A stretch of DNA of 64,000 nt. It comes from Schistocerca nitens (taxonomy: Eukaryota > Arthropoda > Insecta > Orthoptera > Acrididae). Positions within the stretch are counted from its first letter, which is position 1; each line of letters opens with the position of its first letter. A model generated the notes under the pieces. That model made no database searches and was not told the DNA's origin. It saw only the letters and a list, made by a program, of their open reading frames with translations. Where the stretch lies: the NCBI RefSeq assembly GCF_023898315.1, contig NC_064622.1, positions 270,435,503 to 270,499,502 of the forward strand, written 5' to 3'. The position numbers and the translations under genes were made by a program. Positions 41,125 through 52,799 of the stretch are shown here, in pieces.

Positions 41125-42339
41125 CACTGAAGAGCCAAAGAAACTGGCACACCTGCCTGACATCGTGTAGGACCCTCACAAGCACGCAGAAGCGCCGCAA
41201 CACGACCTGGCATGGACTCTACTAATGTCTGAAGTAGTGCTGGAGGGAATTGACACCATGAATCTTGCAGGGCTGCCCATAAATCCGTAAGATTACGAGG
41301 GGAGAGATCTCTTCTGAACAGCACGTTGCAAGGCATCCCAGATATGCTCCATAATATTCATGCCTGGGGAGTGGTAGGCGGCGGAAATGTTTAAACCCAT
41401 AAGAGTGTTCCTGCAGTCACTCTGTAGCAATTCTGGACGTGTGGGGTGTCACGTTGTCCTGCTGGAATTGCCCAAGCCCGTCGGAATGCACAATGGACGT
41501 GAATGGATGCAGGTGATCCGATAGGATCTTTACGTACGTGTCACCTGTCAGAATCGTACATAGACGTATGAGGGCTCCCATATCACTCCAGCTGCACACG
41601 TCCCACACCATTACAGAGCCTCTACAAGCTTGACTAGTCCCCTGCTGACATTCAGGGTCCATGGATTCATGAGACTCTCTCAATTCCCGTATACGTCCAT
41701 CCGCTTGAAGCAATTTGAAACGAGACTCGTCCTAACAGGCAACAGGTTTCCAGTTATCAACAGTTCAATGTCGGTGTTGACGGGCCCATCCGAGGCGTAG
41801 AGCTTTGAGTGATGGAGTCATCAAGGGTACCAAAGTGGGCCTTTGGCTCCGAAAGCCCCTACCGATGATGTTTGGTTGCATGGTTTGCACGCTGACACTT
41901 GTTGATGGCCCAGTAGTGAAATCTGCAGCAATTTGCCGAAGGGTTGCACTTCTGTCACATTGAACGATTGTCCTCAGTCGTCGTTGGTCCAGTTATTGCA
42001 GGATATTTTACCGGCCGCAGCGATGTCGGAGATTTGACGTTTCACCGGATTCCTGATATTCACGGAACACTCGTGAAATGGTCGTGCGGGGAAATCCCCA
42101 CTTCATCGCTACCTCGGAGATCCTGTGTCCTATCGCTCGTGCGCCCCGACTATAGCACCACGCTCAAACTCACTTAAATCTTGATAATCTGCTATTGTAG
42201 CAGCAGTTACACGTCTAACAACTGCGCCAGACACTTGTCTTATATAGGCGTTGCCGAGCGCAGCGCCATATTCTGTGCCTGTTTACAAATATCTGTATTT
42301 GAATAGCATACTTATACCGGTTTCTTTGACGCTTCTGTG
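41125..42339 (-). mobile_element. Tc1-like transposon (family B) inside family A copy 2
   Basis: Termini CACTGAAGAGCCAAAGAAAC and the complement of GTTTCTTTGACGCTTCTGTG are flanked by TA (41123-41124 and 42340-42341). 1215 bp, a usual Tc1 length. The minus-strand interior encodes a DD34E transposase in pieces. Confidence 0.87.
41150..42230 (-). pseudogene. Tc1 family B transposase pseudogene
   Basis: Central frame 41417-41713: RESHESMDPECQQGTSQACR, VMVWDVCSWSDMGALIRL, FQQDNVTPHTSRIATE (second Asp). C-terminal frame 41058-41336: LTDLWAALQDSWCQFPPALL and ESMPGRVAALLRA. The N-terminal part with the helix-turn-helix is recognisable as antisense near 41940-42180 (IAAAVR-like repeats, first codons about 42180). 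Frameshift between central and C-terminal frames. Inactive. Confidence 0.85.
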
Positions 42340-42930
42340 TAGCTCAACCCAAAGGTATTCCATTGGGTTCTGGTTGGGTCTCTGGGCATGCCAGTCTATT
42401 TCTTGTAGGAATGTAACCGTCCACAGATGCTGCTTTGTGTCACGCTGATACAAACGATGATTGCCTCCGAACTGTTCCTCACTGAATAATGTAAAATGTG
42501 TCCAGGTCCTTCCACATTTAGTGTCGTCTCAAGCGCAGTAAGCGGACCACACCCTGACCACGGAAAAACCCCCATACCGCAATACCAGCTCCTCCATATT
42601 TCATTGTTGGCACTACACATGACGGCAGGTAACGTTCTCCAGGCATTCGCTAAATCTAAACCTTTCCATCGGATTGCCAAAGAGTGTCCTTGTCTGTCAG
42701 TACCTGAGCTCTGCCTGACCTTCGTTGAGCTATGGTTGTTCCTTCGCGTTTCCTCTCATCACAATCACATCATGAAGTCGACTTGGACAGTTCATGTTCC
42801 TGATGGATTTATGTATGTTCCAAGTCACTGAACTATCCTGACTGATCCATCTGTTGTTACTGCTTCTCTAGTGACAACACAATACAGTAATATCGTTCTG
42901 CTGTTGCTTCAGTTATGGGCGCAACCACCG

Positions 42931-43213
42931 GACATTAGCAGTAGCAGCTGTCCCCCTGTCCCTTCAGAAAATAATTATCATCACAAACAGAACTTGCATC
43001 CTGCCCTCCCTAAACAAAGACGTATCAGTACAGTGTAATATTGAAGAACGGCGGCGCTTGTAACGGGTACTAACAAGCAGCAAGAACGCCCAGAGATTTT
43101 CGTCGAAAAATCTCAAAAATATTTCGCCATTCACTGCGAAACTAACATAAGTCCTCCCACATCTTTTCCCTGCCCAGTATAGATCTAGATACGCTATTGG
43201 TTCCAGTACCTGA
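42931..43213. other. no recognisable feature
   Basis: No frame or repeat recognised. Confidence 0.45.
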
Positions 43214-43224
43214 TGCTACGACAC

Positions 43225-43412
43225 GCCGGCCGGAGTGGCCGTGCGGTTCTAGGCGCTACAGTCTCGAGCCGAGCGACCGCTACGGTCGCAGGTTCGCATC
43301 CTGCCTCGGGCATGGATGTGTGTGATGTCCTTAGGTTAATTAGTTCTAAGTTCTAGGCGACTGATGACCTCAGAAGTTAAGTCGCACAGTGCTCAGAGCC
43401 ATTTGAACCATT
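43225..43412 (+). repeat. SINE, GCCGGCC family
   Basis: Full copy with a small deletion in the GTTAGGTTTAAGTAG section. Target duplication TGCTACGACAC (43214-43224) and TGCAACGACAC (43413-43423), one mismatch. Confidence 0.95.
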
Positions 43413-43559
43413 TGCAACGACACAGCTGCAAAATGTCGAAAGTTTTCAGATTTATGGGATGTTTGTAGAAAACAATGCGAACGGAGTGATTTTAAGTTGA
43501 ACGATCGTATAAAACTATAAGAAGATGGTATCTGTTCTTTCGGACATGAAATTATCATT

Positions 43560-43975
43560 TCAGTATAAAACTAGTAGTAGGAAAGGCGGGTGCGAAGCTG
43601 TGCTTCGTTGGAAGAAGGAGATTGCCTACGAAACGTTCGTCCGCTCGATTACAGCGTCTGTCGGGGATCCTCACCAAGCAGGATTAACAGAGGAAACAGA
43701 GAAGATGCAAATAAGTGAAGCACGTTTCATCACGGCTTCGTCGAGAAGCGCGAGTGTCACGAAGATGCTCACCCGACTCCAAGGCAGACGCTACAAGAGG
43801 GGTGTACTGTCAAATTACGAAGAACCCATGTTCCGCGAAGAATGAAGTAACATATCTTATACTTCCGCATCTACTTCGCGAACTGAGCGCGTAGGGAAAA
43901 ATCAGATAAACTCGAGATCATACCGAGATTTGCCGATAGTCGGTCTTCCTGCGCACTATTCACTAATGGAACAAC
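43560..43975 (+). pseudogene. LINE reverse transcriptase C-terminal relic
   Basis: The frame holds FVRSITASVGDPHQAGLTEE, ARFITASSRSASVTKML and YEEPMFREE, matching the thumb region (VRPILEYCCVVWDPHQVGL) of the LINE at 52158-52799 with substitutions. Downstream DNA to 43975 follows the family's last codons in broken frames. Confidence 0.7.
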
Positions 43976-44839
43976 AAAATGGAAAATTACAGTGGAACCA
44001 GAAGTATTGATGCAGATGAAAACGAGTAGATGACGGATGTCCGCGTCTGAGTATGGAAGCAACTGCTGCCTACACAGTTCCGCCGAGGGAGTTAGCGCAG
44101 TGCGCAAGACAGCGAATTCGTATTCGTGATCAGATGGGCTCAAAGAATTTCTCTTCATTCCTGCCTCAGATTGCCAGTTGTTTCCTTACATCGGTTCCGG
44201 CGAATGTGTGTACAGAACCAAACACTTTTCTGTAGAAAACTTCACCATTCTAGAATTATCATCAAGCTGATAAGTTTGAATGCACACCGAAATATGTTTG
44301 GTTGGTGCCGTAACGATAAGGTTACCCAGCTTCGTTATTTCTTCAATAAGCTACAACGTCCTTCGCACGATTGTGGTTATGGTTACTAGCCTGGAAGTTC
44401 GCCAGATAGAGAGAGAGCTCTAATAAACGCGTGAAGCGTAAGCATTGCAGCCCGTCAACCTGATAGCTAGACGGTGTTCAGGAAATAAATGCAGATGTTG
44501 GCTCTCGTAGGGGACACGCTCCCATTCGCCGTGTACGGAGAATGTTGGCCAAGGCGCCATCAGGAGGTCACCGCGCGCACGCTGTCGGACGCCCACCTTG
44601 AGGAGACTGGAGGTGCAACGGATAGTGGAGGCTTCATTCATGGATCTCGCTACTCATTCTTTTGGCAGTTTACTGCTTCACTATGTTCCCAGCAGGTGAG
44701 TTTTTCCATGGAATCTACCTCGCTTGTAGTGATCTCTTTCAGGGACGCCGCACGGCGAACTGTACCTTACGTATCGTCGCCTTGAGACGGCCGTCCTCAC
44801 CGTGTGTTGTTCCAGAGCGTAACTGCACTAAACGGGTGG
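43976..44839. other. no recognisable feature
   Basis: Several overlapping short frames on both strands (44053-44389, 44489-44785) without domains. Confidence 0.45.
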
Positions 44840-44847
44840 CAGCTGGT

Positions 44848-45039
44848 TCAAATGGCTCTGAGCACTATGGGACTTAACATCTGAGGTCATAAGTTCCCTA
44901 GAACTTAGAACTACTAAAACCTAACTAACCTAAGGACATCACACACATCCATGCCCGCGGCAGGATTCGAACCTGCGATCGTAGCGGTCGCGCAGTTCCA
45001 GACTGAAGCACCTAGAACCACTCCGCCACCCCGGCCGGC
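44848..45039 (-). repeat. SINE, GCCGGCC family, antisense
   Basis: Antisense copy from TCAAATGGCTCTGAGCAC to CCCGGCCGGC. Short duplication CAGCTGGT (44840-44847 and 45042-45049). Confidence 0.93.
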
Positions 45040-45049
45040 GACAGCTGGT

Positions 45050-45336
45050 AAAGATGCCCGTGACTGCCAGTATCAGTGTACAACTGTCATTTATTTCGTG
45101 GATCATTACTGTCTGCTTTAACAAGGTGCGCGTATGAAACATACACCGAACGAATCTGCATGTAAATAGTAAGATGTTTTGAAAACGTGTGATTGAGCAG
45201 ATGCGCGACGACAGAAAGCGAGAGGCGGCACTTAGCGTCAAACACACAACATTCGTGTCTTCTGCCCTGCGGCCATTTGAGTCTTGTGTATGAATCCTCG
45301 TGTCACAGTGCAATGAATCAACGCATATGCTTCAAG

Positions 45337-45340
<4 letters not shown>
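45050..45340. other. no recognisable feature
   Basis: Frame 44939-45313 (minus) begins in the SINE. The non-SINE part is unassignable. Confidence 0.45.

Positions 45341-45379
<39 letters not shown>
45341..45379. repeat. (AC)n microsatellite
   Basis: About 19 units. Here no SINE abuts it, unlike the array at 13-70. Confidence 0.95.
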
Positions 45380-45380
<1 letters not shown>

Positions 45381-45665
45381 GTGACGGTGGCGAATCAGAC
45401 GTTGAAAACGTGTGGACCAAAGATTGTGAGTAGAAAATGTGTTTAGCATTCGTCCAAACGATTTTGGAACGGAGAGGAAACAGTTGATGTGCTACGTTTG
45501 GACTGGCCTTCAGCAAACTTAATGAGATATTCTGTATTCTGCGTAGGTGGTGTTCAACAGCTTTTAATTACTTGAAAAAGAAGACAACCGACAGCATTAC
45601 CATCATCTGTTCGAAAGTAATTGGGTCAGACCGGTTAAATGGGAGCCACTGTCGTCATCTGCCAT
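45380..45665. other. no recognisable feature
   Basis: Nothing identified. Confidence 0.45.
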
Positions 45666-45677
45666 CAATCATTAAAC

Positions 45678-45878
45678 CAAAAAACGGTCAAGTGTGTGTG
45701 AAGTCTGATGGGACTTAACTACTAAGGTCATCAGTCCCTAAGCTTACACACTACTTAACCTAAATTATCCTTAGCACAAACACATACACCCATGCCCGAG
45801 GGAGGACTCGAACCTCCGCCGGGACCAGCCGCACAGTCCATGACTGCGGCGCTAGACCGCTCGGCTAATCCCGAGCGG
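45678..45878 (-). repeat. SINE, GAGGGAGGACTCGAACC family, antisense
   Basis: Full copy ending CCCGAGCGG. Exact 12 bp target duplication CAATCATTAAAC (45666-45677 and 45879-45890). Its head variant (GGGACCAGCCGCACAGTCC antisense) differs from that at 32922, so at least two subfamilies are active or were. Confidence 0.95.
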
Positions 45879-45983
45879 CAATCATTAAACAATAGAAGCA
45901 TTTGCAAGCAGGCAACGCCACTTACACAGGTACATATATTAGATTGGTGCATAGATTCATAGCGTTTTTCCGTAAGTACTCCT

Positions 45984-46012
45984 TCTCCTTCTCCTCCTCC
46001 TCCTCCTCCACC
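45984..46012. repeat. (CTT/CTC)n simple repeat
   Basis: CTTCTCCTTCTCCTCCTCC tract. The minus-strand Gly/Glu-rich frame here is an artefact. Confidence 0.8.
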
Positions 46013-46039
46013 TTCTTCCACCGCCAGATACACACAAGA

Positions 46040-46640
46040 GACACTTTAGTCATAAATAACATATTCTCCTTCGATATTCACACAATTCTGCCAACGTTGG
46101 GATAACTTATCGATTCCGTGACTGTAGAGATCACGTGGTTTTGAGGCGGAAAACTCGTACAGCCATGTTCACAGAGTATTTTCATCCGTAAAAGAAGGTC
46201 TTCGAAGGATGTCCGATAGAGAGCGCCAGAGGTGAAAATCTGAGGACGCAAGGTCAGGTGAATAAGATGGTTGCGGAATGACTTCCAACCCAACTCCTTT
46301 ATAGTGTTTTTCATCAGTCTAGCATTCTTCATTAACCCCGCCCCAGGTCTTCGTGAACGTAGAGTGTCACTAATGTAAAACGATCCTCCTTAAAACCAGA
46401 AAATCATTTTCTTTCCGTGCTCTGTGAAATGGCATTATTCCCATACAAGGAGCAAATGTTTTTGGCTGCCTCCGCTACTTTCACCCCCTACCTAACTCAG
46501 ACAGGAGAATACATCGGAAATGTTCCGATTTCTCCACTTGGCACTCCCATTTTCTAGCATCCACAGCTCCAGTCACTGTCGCCAAATGACAATATGTAAA
46601 CTCAAATAGCAATAAGATAGGATCAGCTGTCAACAAGCAA
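46040..46640 (-). pseudogene. mariner-like transposase C-terminal half, minus strand
   Basis: On the minus strand, GLEVIPQPSYSPDLASSDFHLW (near 46250) holds the third-Asp motif. FTDENTL, stop, then WLYEFSASKPRDLYS and GIDKLSQRWQNCVNIEGEYV (ending ~46045) form the family's C terminus. Upstream, decayed antisense pieces continue to about 46640. The N-terminal half was not found. Confidence 0.75.
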
Positions 46641-46862
46641 CTGGCATAGAACTGTCTATTGCCTCTTAATTAGGAGGAACTGTGGTCTTGCGAAGACAAA
46701 AGTAATCGCTATTATTCACCAAGCTGAAAATTCAGATCAAATTTTCTTAGTGTTATCTTCGCGTCATATTTGAGCAAGAAATTTAGCTTTCGGCGAATTT
46801 CTCCAGATTATTAATAAAAGAAACAATTTCCTATACGAGTCAACGTTCATCATGGATACTTT
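46641..46862. other. no recognisable feature
   Basis: AT-rich spacer. Confidence 0.45.
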
Positions 46863-47332
46863 ATGAATAAAATCGTCTAGATCACCAAACAAAATGGCTC
46901 TTTTTTTTCGACGTTTCGACACCTGCAGTCATCACGTATATGCAGTAAAAAGAGGAATGGACAAAAAGAGCGACAGACGTTTGTTATACAACGTCAAGCA
47001 CCGAAAATTTAAAAAAATTAAACAATTTTTTTAAAAGTTCACTCACGAAAAAGATTTGAACTTGCGAAATAAGATTCTGTGTCAACATTAAAATCTATAC
47101 CTGTTTATTAGTAATTTTTCATGAGGGTTTTGTTCAGATACTATTAACTGATTCAATGAATACTTGCTGTCAAGTTCAGTTGAACTCCACATGGCCTAAA
47201 TGTCGCCCTCTGAAAAGTCTATGTCATTAGTATGCAATTATACACAATTTAATCGTGTTTTATGATTTGAGTGTGTGTATTTGTAACATGAGCATGTCTG
47301 CGATTACAAGCTCTCCTGGCGTATTTCAGCTA

Positions 47333-47442
47333 TGAAATATTCATGGGTTATCAGCCGAGTGACGTCATCTTCTAGTCGCAACGTTTCCATAGATTGCGAC
47401 TAGAAGACGACGCCACTCGGCTGTTAACCCATGAAGATTTCA
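47333..47442. repeat. 49 bp perfect-type hairpin
   Basis: Arms 47333-47381 and 47394-47442 are inverted copies with about four mismatches around a 12 nt loop (CGTTTCCATAGA). Core strings are CATGGGTTA, CAGCCGAGTG and TCTTCTAGTCGCAA. Likely a MITE or the centre of one. Confidence 0.85.
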
Positions 47443-47504
47443 CAGCCGATAAGTATGTCTGTCTTTTTATAAGGATAAGTGGAAGGAAAAGATATGATAA
47501 TAAT

Positions 47505-47699
47505 AAAAAAATGGTTCAAATGGCTCTGAGCACTATGGGACTCAACTGCTGTGGTCATCAGTTCCCTAGAACTACTTAAACCTAACTAACCTAAGGACAT
47601 CACACACATCCATGCCCGAGGCAGGATTCGAACCTGCGACCGTAGCAGTCGCACGGTTCAGGACTGCGCGCCTAGAACCGCGAGACCACCGCGGCCGGC
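47505..47699 (-). repeat. SINE, GCCGGCC family, antisense
   Basis: Full antisense copy of the subfamily with the GGTGGTCTCGCGGTTCTAGG head, as at 21011-21202. Imperfect A/T-rich target duplication (TATGATAATAATAA at 47493, TATGATGATAATAATAA at 47700). Confidence 0.93.
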
Positions 47700-47945
47700 T
47701 ATGATGATAATAATAACAATAAAATAAAAGCAAAATTTGAAGACAACGTCCTCCACACTAGCGCCACCTGTCGGCTAGAACTTATAACTATTCTTAACTT
47801 CTCAAATTTTTGGAGCTTACGTTGTATTCAATCTTTTTGTTCCTTTCATCTTAATTGCAGATCGGATATCTGATGATGGCACAAGCCGAAACGTCCTAAT
47901 ACAGAAAGTTATTTTATTCAGCGATCTAGACATTTTTGTTCATCA

Positions 47946-48470
47946 AAGAGTTCCTCCATTGTCTTTGTCAGGAGCAACTGGCTGTCTAAGCTTCTTAAGA
48001 GTTTGCCTATTTTCAGTCAATGATTGGCCTTCGATTAAATAACCTACGTCACTATGACACCATGCGGAAGTCACGGAATCTGCATATGCTGCTAGAGAGT
48101 GCTTGGATGTCTCCGTTGGATGTTGAAATAGTTACCGTTGTCGGCGAAACGAAAACAACTACGCTATTTCTCAGAGATCCCTCAGCGTAGAGCGTCCGAT
48201 TCCGTGTACTATTACGGTTGTATCCGCTGTCCCGGTTATTATACAATTCACCAAACTCTTAGACCCATCTTGTGTGTATGCGGTAAACGCACCTTTTTTC
48301 TCCAAACACTTGTATGAACTGATTATGGCCATGCAGCCACTTGAATTTCTTATCCGAGCTTTCTGGATAGTCCGAGAGAGTATACTCACACGTACTTATC
48401 ACCGTGACTTTTCCATGAGAGGTTATGCCACATTGTCCACTCAGAACTGGCAGGGTTTAAATAACCACTT
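47946..48470. other. no recognisable feature
   Basis: No domain-bearing frame and no repeat recognised. Confidence 0.45.
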
Positions 48471-48656
48471 GGTTCAAAAATGGCTCTGAGCACTATGGGA
48501 CTTAACATTTGAGGTCATCAGTCCCCTAGACTTAGAACTACTAAATCTAACTAACCTAAGGACAGCACACACATCCATGCTCGAGGCAGAATTCGAACCT
48601 GCGACCGTAGCAGCAGCGCGGTTCCGGACTGAAGCGCCTAGAACCGCTCGGCCATC
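48471..48656 (-). repeat. SINE, GCCGGCC family, antisense, head slightly truncated
   Basis: From GGTTCAAAAATGGCTCTGAG to CCGCTCGGCCATCC. The terminal GCCGGC of the head is missing. No clean target duplication. Confidence 0.9.
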
Positions 48657-51147
48657 CGTATTTAGTTAACCTGTGTTTTCTTACACCACTCAACGCCGCG
48701 TTGCAGCTACGCACTATGTCACGATGTGATTCAAAGGGCAGCACTTGGAGTTATTCGTTTATTTGTAGACAATGCTACGCATAATCTTTATACAAAGTGT
48801 CATTCTTTCCGCAGGACGACGAGCGCAGATGTATCAATAAACAAACACACTCTTTGAATACAGCACCACCGGCTGTTTCAACGCACAAAGCAGCCCTTCA
48901 GAGTACAGTTCTGTCTTTCATGGTGATTACTCACATTTACCTCTCGCTAGGAAATTTTCACACATCTATTAATTTCAGCAAGGACAGTGTCATACTCGTA
49001 TTCAGGAACATTTTTGATGGCGCATAATAAACACAAAGTAATCGAGGACTCTTTTCTTTGAACGCCAATACTGGCGAGAAAAAATACTCGACAGAGGGAA
49101 CGCCACGCTGTTATCTTCAGGATGTGGCAATCTATGTGCCATATATACTGCGACGCACAGCTGCGTTTCCCTTGCACTTGTTCCACTAAGTACGAGTCGA
49201 CTTCGTGTTACGAGGTAGACTCATAGCTCAGAGGAGAGTTGTTTCGAATGAATGTATAGCGCGACTATTACACGATTTTTCAAGCATACGACCATCCTGC
49301 GTAACATATATTTGAAAATTCCACGGATCTTATCTTATGAAATATGTGACTATAATTAACACACTCCAGAACTTACAAATGAAAATTACTCGTAAGATTT
49401 ATGTAGTATGAACTACTTGTTGAAATGTCACACGAAGGTAGCGACAAAATGTTGTCACCCAACGAGCACGCAGTAATGCCTCTATGTTTCAAGATGAGAA
49501 GCTGATAGAGTACTTGTAGTAAACAGCATATCAGCCACTTTCTATTACAAGTGAAAGCTACGTGTCCACGTCCATTTCCACAGCGGCACGAAGAGTCTGG
49601 TAATGAATGTTCAAATCTACGAACCGAACCACAGCTTTTCTCAAACATGCGAAGATAAGCCTCAGGGTATTTCAGCAACGTCCGTAGCCCATTGCTTCGT
49701 ATTTGCGTTTGAACTATGTGGTCCTCGACCCAAAGATTGGTTCGAAAACCGCATTGCTGTACTTTTGTCGTCTTACTGGAGGCCCTATGCTCTTGCCTTC
49801 CTCCGACCTTTGAACTGACTTGCCAAGTTGCAGTGCGATAAGTAGCAGAGAAAAATCCTACTACAGACCGATGATTGAGGCTGAAACTTTTCACCTATAA
49901 TCCGACAGCTACCCACTGAGCCGAACTATTTTTCCGTATATATGTCGTTACTGAATTATGCTTCCTACTTGTCATTAGTAGAAAATATAAGCACGGACAG
50001 TATGACCTACTTCCTGATTTAAAGATCAAGCATGCAGTCAATAAAAAGTACTGTCGTATTATTTGTGGATAACAAATAGTAGACATCAGTCGGTAGTTGT
50101 TGGCCAGATTTTACTAAAAGGGTCAGCAGATTTTTTCGTTGACTTTCGTACCGCCAGCTGAAAAAATAATCTCCAACTGAAGTCCCATCTCACACACACA
50201 ATAAGGAATCAATACCCCTGATTCGATGCAACTGAACCATGGCTAGATCTCATCCCCATTAGCCCTTTTTTTTCCTTGATATCCAGAATACGTTTAGCGG
50301 TGTCTGCATCATATTGGAAACTGGAAGACTCAAAAGACTGAAGACCACTATCTGATATCAGTAGATGCTCCTTAGTTGAGAATGTTCTATCATGCATTAC
50401 TCCTCCTCGTTTGCATATGCCTCTGCGGAGAAGACTTTCCTTTGGAGAGGGAGAAGTGTTGGTCGAACCAGTGCTTCAGCAGAAAATAACACAAACACAT
50501 TGTTTCTGTTCTGGGATTTTGTTCAACGAGTACAACTTTCTTAGAATTCTTGGTGTATCTCACGAATGATCTCTCCCCTTTTGTAGTTCCGTGTGGTCTG
50601 CTGCCCCCGTCTTGTAGCAGCTAGATACTGTTATGCTGGAAATTAGCACTGAGCACAGATATATTGTACTCCGGCCAGTCATATTTAGGCGAGTAAATAG
50701 CAAGTCATTTAGCATGTTAATGATGCGTAAGATTTATGCATAGCTAACAGGAGATTGCCGACAAGAGTTGAACAGCTCTAATAAGCGAAGATTCTGAAGG
50801 AAGAGGTAATGAAAAAAAGAGGAAAAAAAACAGAAATGAGAGGAAATGAGAAACAGGAGGCAGAACGGTGCCAACGAGACAGAGTTCCAAGAGTAAAAAA
50901 GAGATGACAGCGAGATGAAGCCATTCTCTAGCGCCTACCGCAGAGCAATGCGTGCTGAACGACGCTCGGGAGTCTGTATGAAGCCACAACAATGCTACCG
51001 TTGTACTCGACAAGAATAGTTAGTACTGTGACAAGCACCATCTGGGTGACGACTTAATGTGTACCCTAATGTTAACATCGCAGTCCCTTTGAACTGCTTA
51101 AATTCCTCTGCAGTCTCTGACGTACAAAAGGAAAAACACGAAGATTA
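48657..51147. other. 2.5 kb without recognisable gene or repeat
   Basis: Minus-strand frame 49373-49894 (173 residues) is the longest. It has no signal peptide, Cys pattern or domain that I know and overlaps an equally good plus-strand frame (49603-49818), so I do not call it. 50744-51013 is a Lys/Glu- or Leu/Phe-biased low-complexity frame. Confidence 0.45.
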
Positions 51148-51285
51148 CAGTTTAACATCCCGTCCAAGACATAGTCACCGCCGATGGAGTTCAGGCTGGG
51201 AATAGAAAAGGTTTGGAAAAGACATCTGCTGTGTCATTTTCAAAGAAACCATCCCAGCATGTGCCCTAAGCTAGTTTGGGAAGCC
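51148..51285 (-). repeat. SINE fragment, GTCCCGTCGACG family, antisense
   Basis: TTTAACATCCCGTCC, then TGTCATTTTCAAAGAAACC and ATCCCAGCATGTGCCCTAAG follow the body of the family. The decayed copy abuts the LINE that follows. Confidence 0.65.
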
Positions 51286-51289
51286 AAGG

Positions 51290-52799
51290 AAGACGAAGTA
51301 AATATTCCTGAATTCCAATCAAGAACAACTGCCAAGATGAGAAACATAGAAGTAGATATCCTCGGTGTAACAAAGCAGCTTAAATCACTTAATAAAGGCA
51401 AGGCCTCGGGTCCAGATTTTATACCAGTCAGGTTCCTCTCAGAGTATGCTGATAAAATAGCTCCATATTTAGCAATTATATACAACCACTCGCTCACAGA
51501 ATGATACGTACCTAAAGACTGGAAAATTGCTCAAGTCATACCAATACCCAAAAAGGGAAGTAGGAGCAATCAGCTGAATGACAGGCCTGTATCACTAACG
51601 TCGATTTGCAGTAGGGTTTAAGAACATATACTGTATTCGAACATTATGAAGTACCTCGAAGAAAACGATTTATTGACATATAGTCAGCACCGATTCAGAA
51701 AATATCGTTCTTGTGAAACACAACTAGCTCTTTATACTCATGAAGTAATAAGTGTGCTTTCGACAGGGGATGTCAATCTGATTCGAAATTTTTAGATTTC
51801 CAGAAGGCTTTCGACACCGTTCCTCACAAGCGTCTCCTAATCAAACTGCGTGCCTACGGAGTATCACCTCAGTTGTGCGACTGGATTCGTTATTTCCTGT
51901 CAGAGAGGTCACAGTTCGTTGTAATAGACGGAAAGTCATCGAGTAAAACAGAAGTAATATCCGGCGTTCCCCAAGGAAGTGTTATAGGTCCTCTATTGTT
52001 CCAGATCTATATCAACGACATAGGAGACAATATCAGTAGCAGTCTTAGATTGTTTGCAAATGGTGCTGTCAGTTACCGTCTTGTAAAGTCATCAGATGAT
52101 CAAAACGACTTGCAAAATTATTTAGATAAGATATCTGTATGGTGCGAAAAGTAGCAATTGACCCTGAATAAAGAAAAGTGCGAAGTTATTCACGTGAGTA
52201 CTAAAAGAAATCAACTAAATTTCGATTACGCGATAAGTCACACAAATCTGAGGGCTGTAAATTCAACTAAATACTTAGGGATTACAATTACAAATAACCT
52301 AAATTGGAACGATCACATAGATAATATTGTGGGTAGAGCAAACCAAAAACTGCGATTCATTCGCAGAACACTTAGAAGGTGCAACAGGTCTACCAAAGAG
52401 ACTGCTTACACTATGCTTGTCCGCCCTATTCTGGAGTACTGCTGTGTGGTGTGGGATCCGCATCAGGTGGGACTGACGGATGACATCGAAAAAGTACAAA
52501 GAAGGGCAGCTCGTTTTGTATTATGGCGAAATAGGAGAGATAGTGCCACAGACATGATACGTGAACTGGAGTGGCAATCATTAAAACAAAGGCGTTTTTC
52601 GTTGCGACGGGATCTTCTCATGAAATTTCAAACACCAGTTTTCTCCTCCGATTGCGAAAACATTCTGTTGGCACCCACCTACATAGGGAGAAATGATTAC
52701 CACGACAAAATAAGTGAAATCAGGGCTCGCACGGAAAAATTTAAGTGCTCGTTTTTCCCGCGTGCCGATCAAGAATGGAACGGTAGAGAGACAGCTTGA
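51290..52799 (+). pseudogene. LINE reverse transcriptase pseudogene with mutated catalytic box
   Basis: Segments in order: KQLKSLNKGKASGPDFIPV, stop TGA at 51502, YVPKDWKIAQVIPIPKKG, a gap before IMKYLEENDLLTYSQHRF, frameshift near 51790, LSERSQFVVIDGKSSSKTEV, SGVPQGSVIGPLLF, RLFANGAVSYR where the family has RLFADDAVVYR, a TAG at 52155-52157, and then an uninterrupted thumb/C-terminal stretch (52158-52799) with YLGITITNNLNWNDHI and VRPILEYCCVVWDPHQVGL. Both catalytic Asp residues of the box are replaced (Asn, Gly), so activity is excluded independently of the stops. Confidence 0.92.

Larger units (their letters stand above)
40917..42930 (-). mobile_element. Tc1-like transposon (family A, copy 2), split by another Tc1
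   Basis: The left end CTGATCAAAAGTACCTGC resembles the left terminus of copy 1. Left (40917-41122) and right (42342-42930) halves are colinear with the family A transposase on the minus strand: antisense C-terminal part first, N-terminal HTH part last (GTCACTGAACTATCC near 42827). The right terminus is eroded. The break is exactly at a TA occupied by the element at 41125-42339. Confidence 0.75.
46871..47930. mobile_element. probable degenerate inverted-repeat element
   Basis: The left edge GTCTAGATCACC, continuing to CGACGTTTCGAC and CAGTCATCACG, is an imperfect inverted match to the right edge 47860-47930 (GATGATGG, CCGAAACG, GATCTAGAC). No protein is encoded. It contains the hairpin 47333-47442 and the SINE 47505-47699. 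The ends may instead be chance similarity among CTGATGATGG/CCGAAACG-type repeats. Confidence 0.45.

Noticed and set aside
49373..49894. 173-residue minus-strand open frame as a gene
   Set aside because: No recognisable domain, overlapping plus-strand frame of similar quality, and no supporting signals. Long frames of this size occur by chance in 64 kb.
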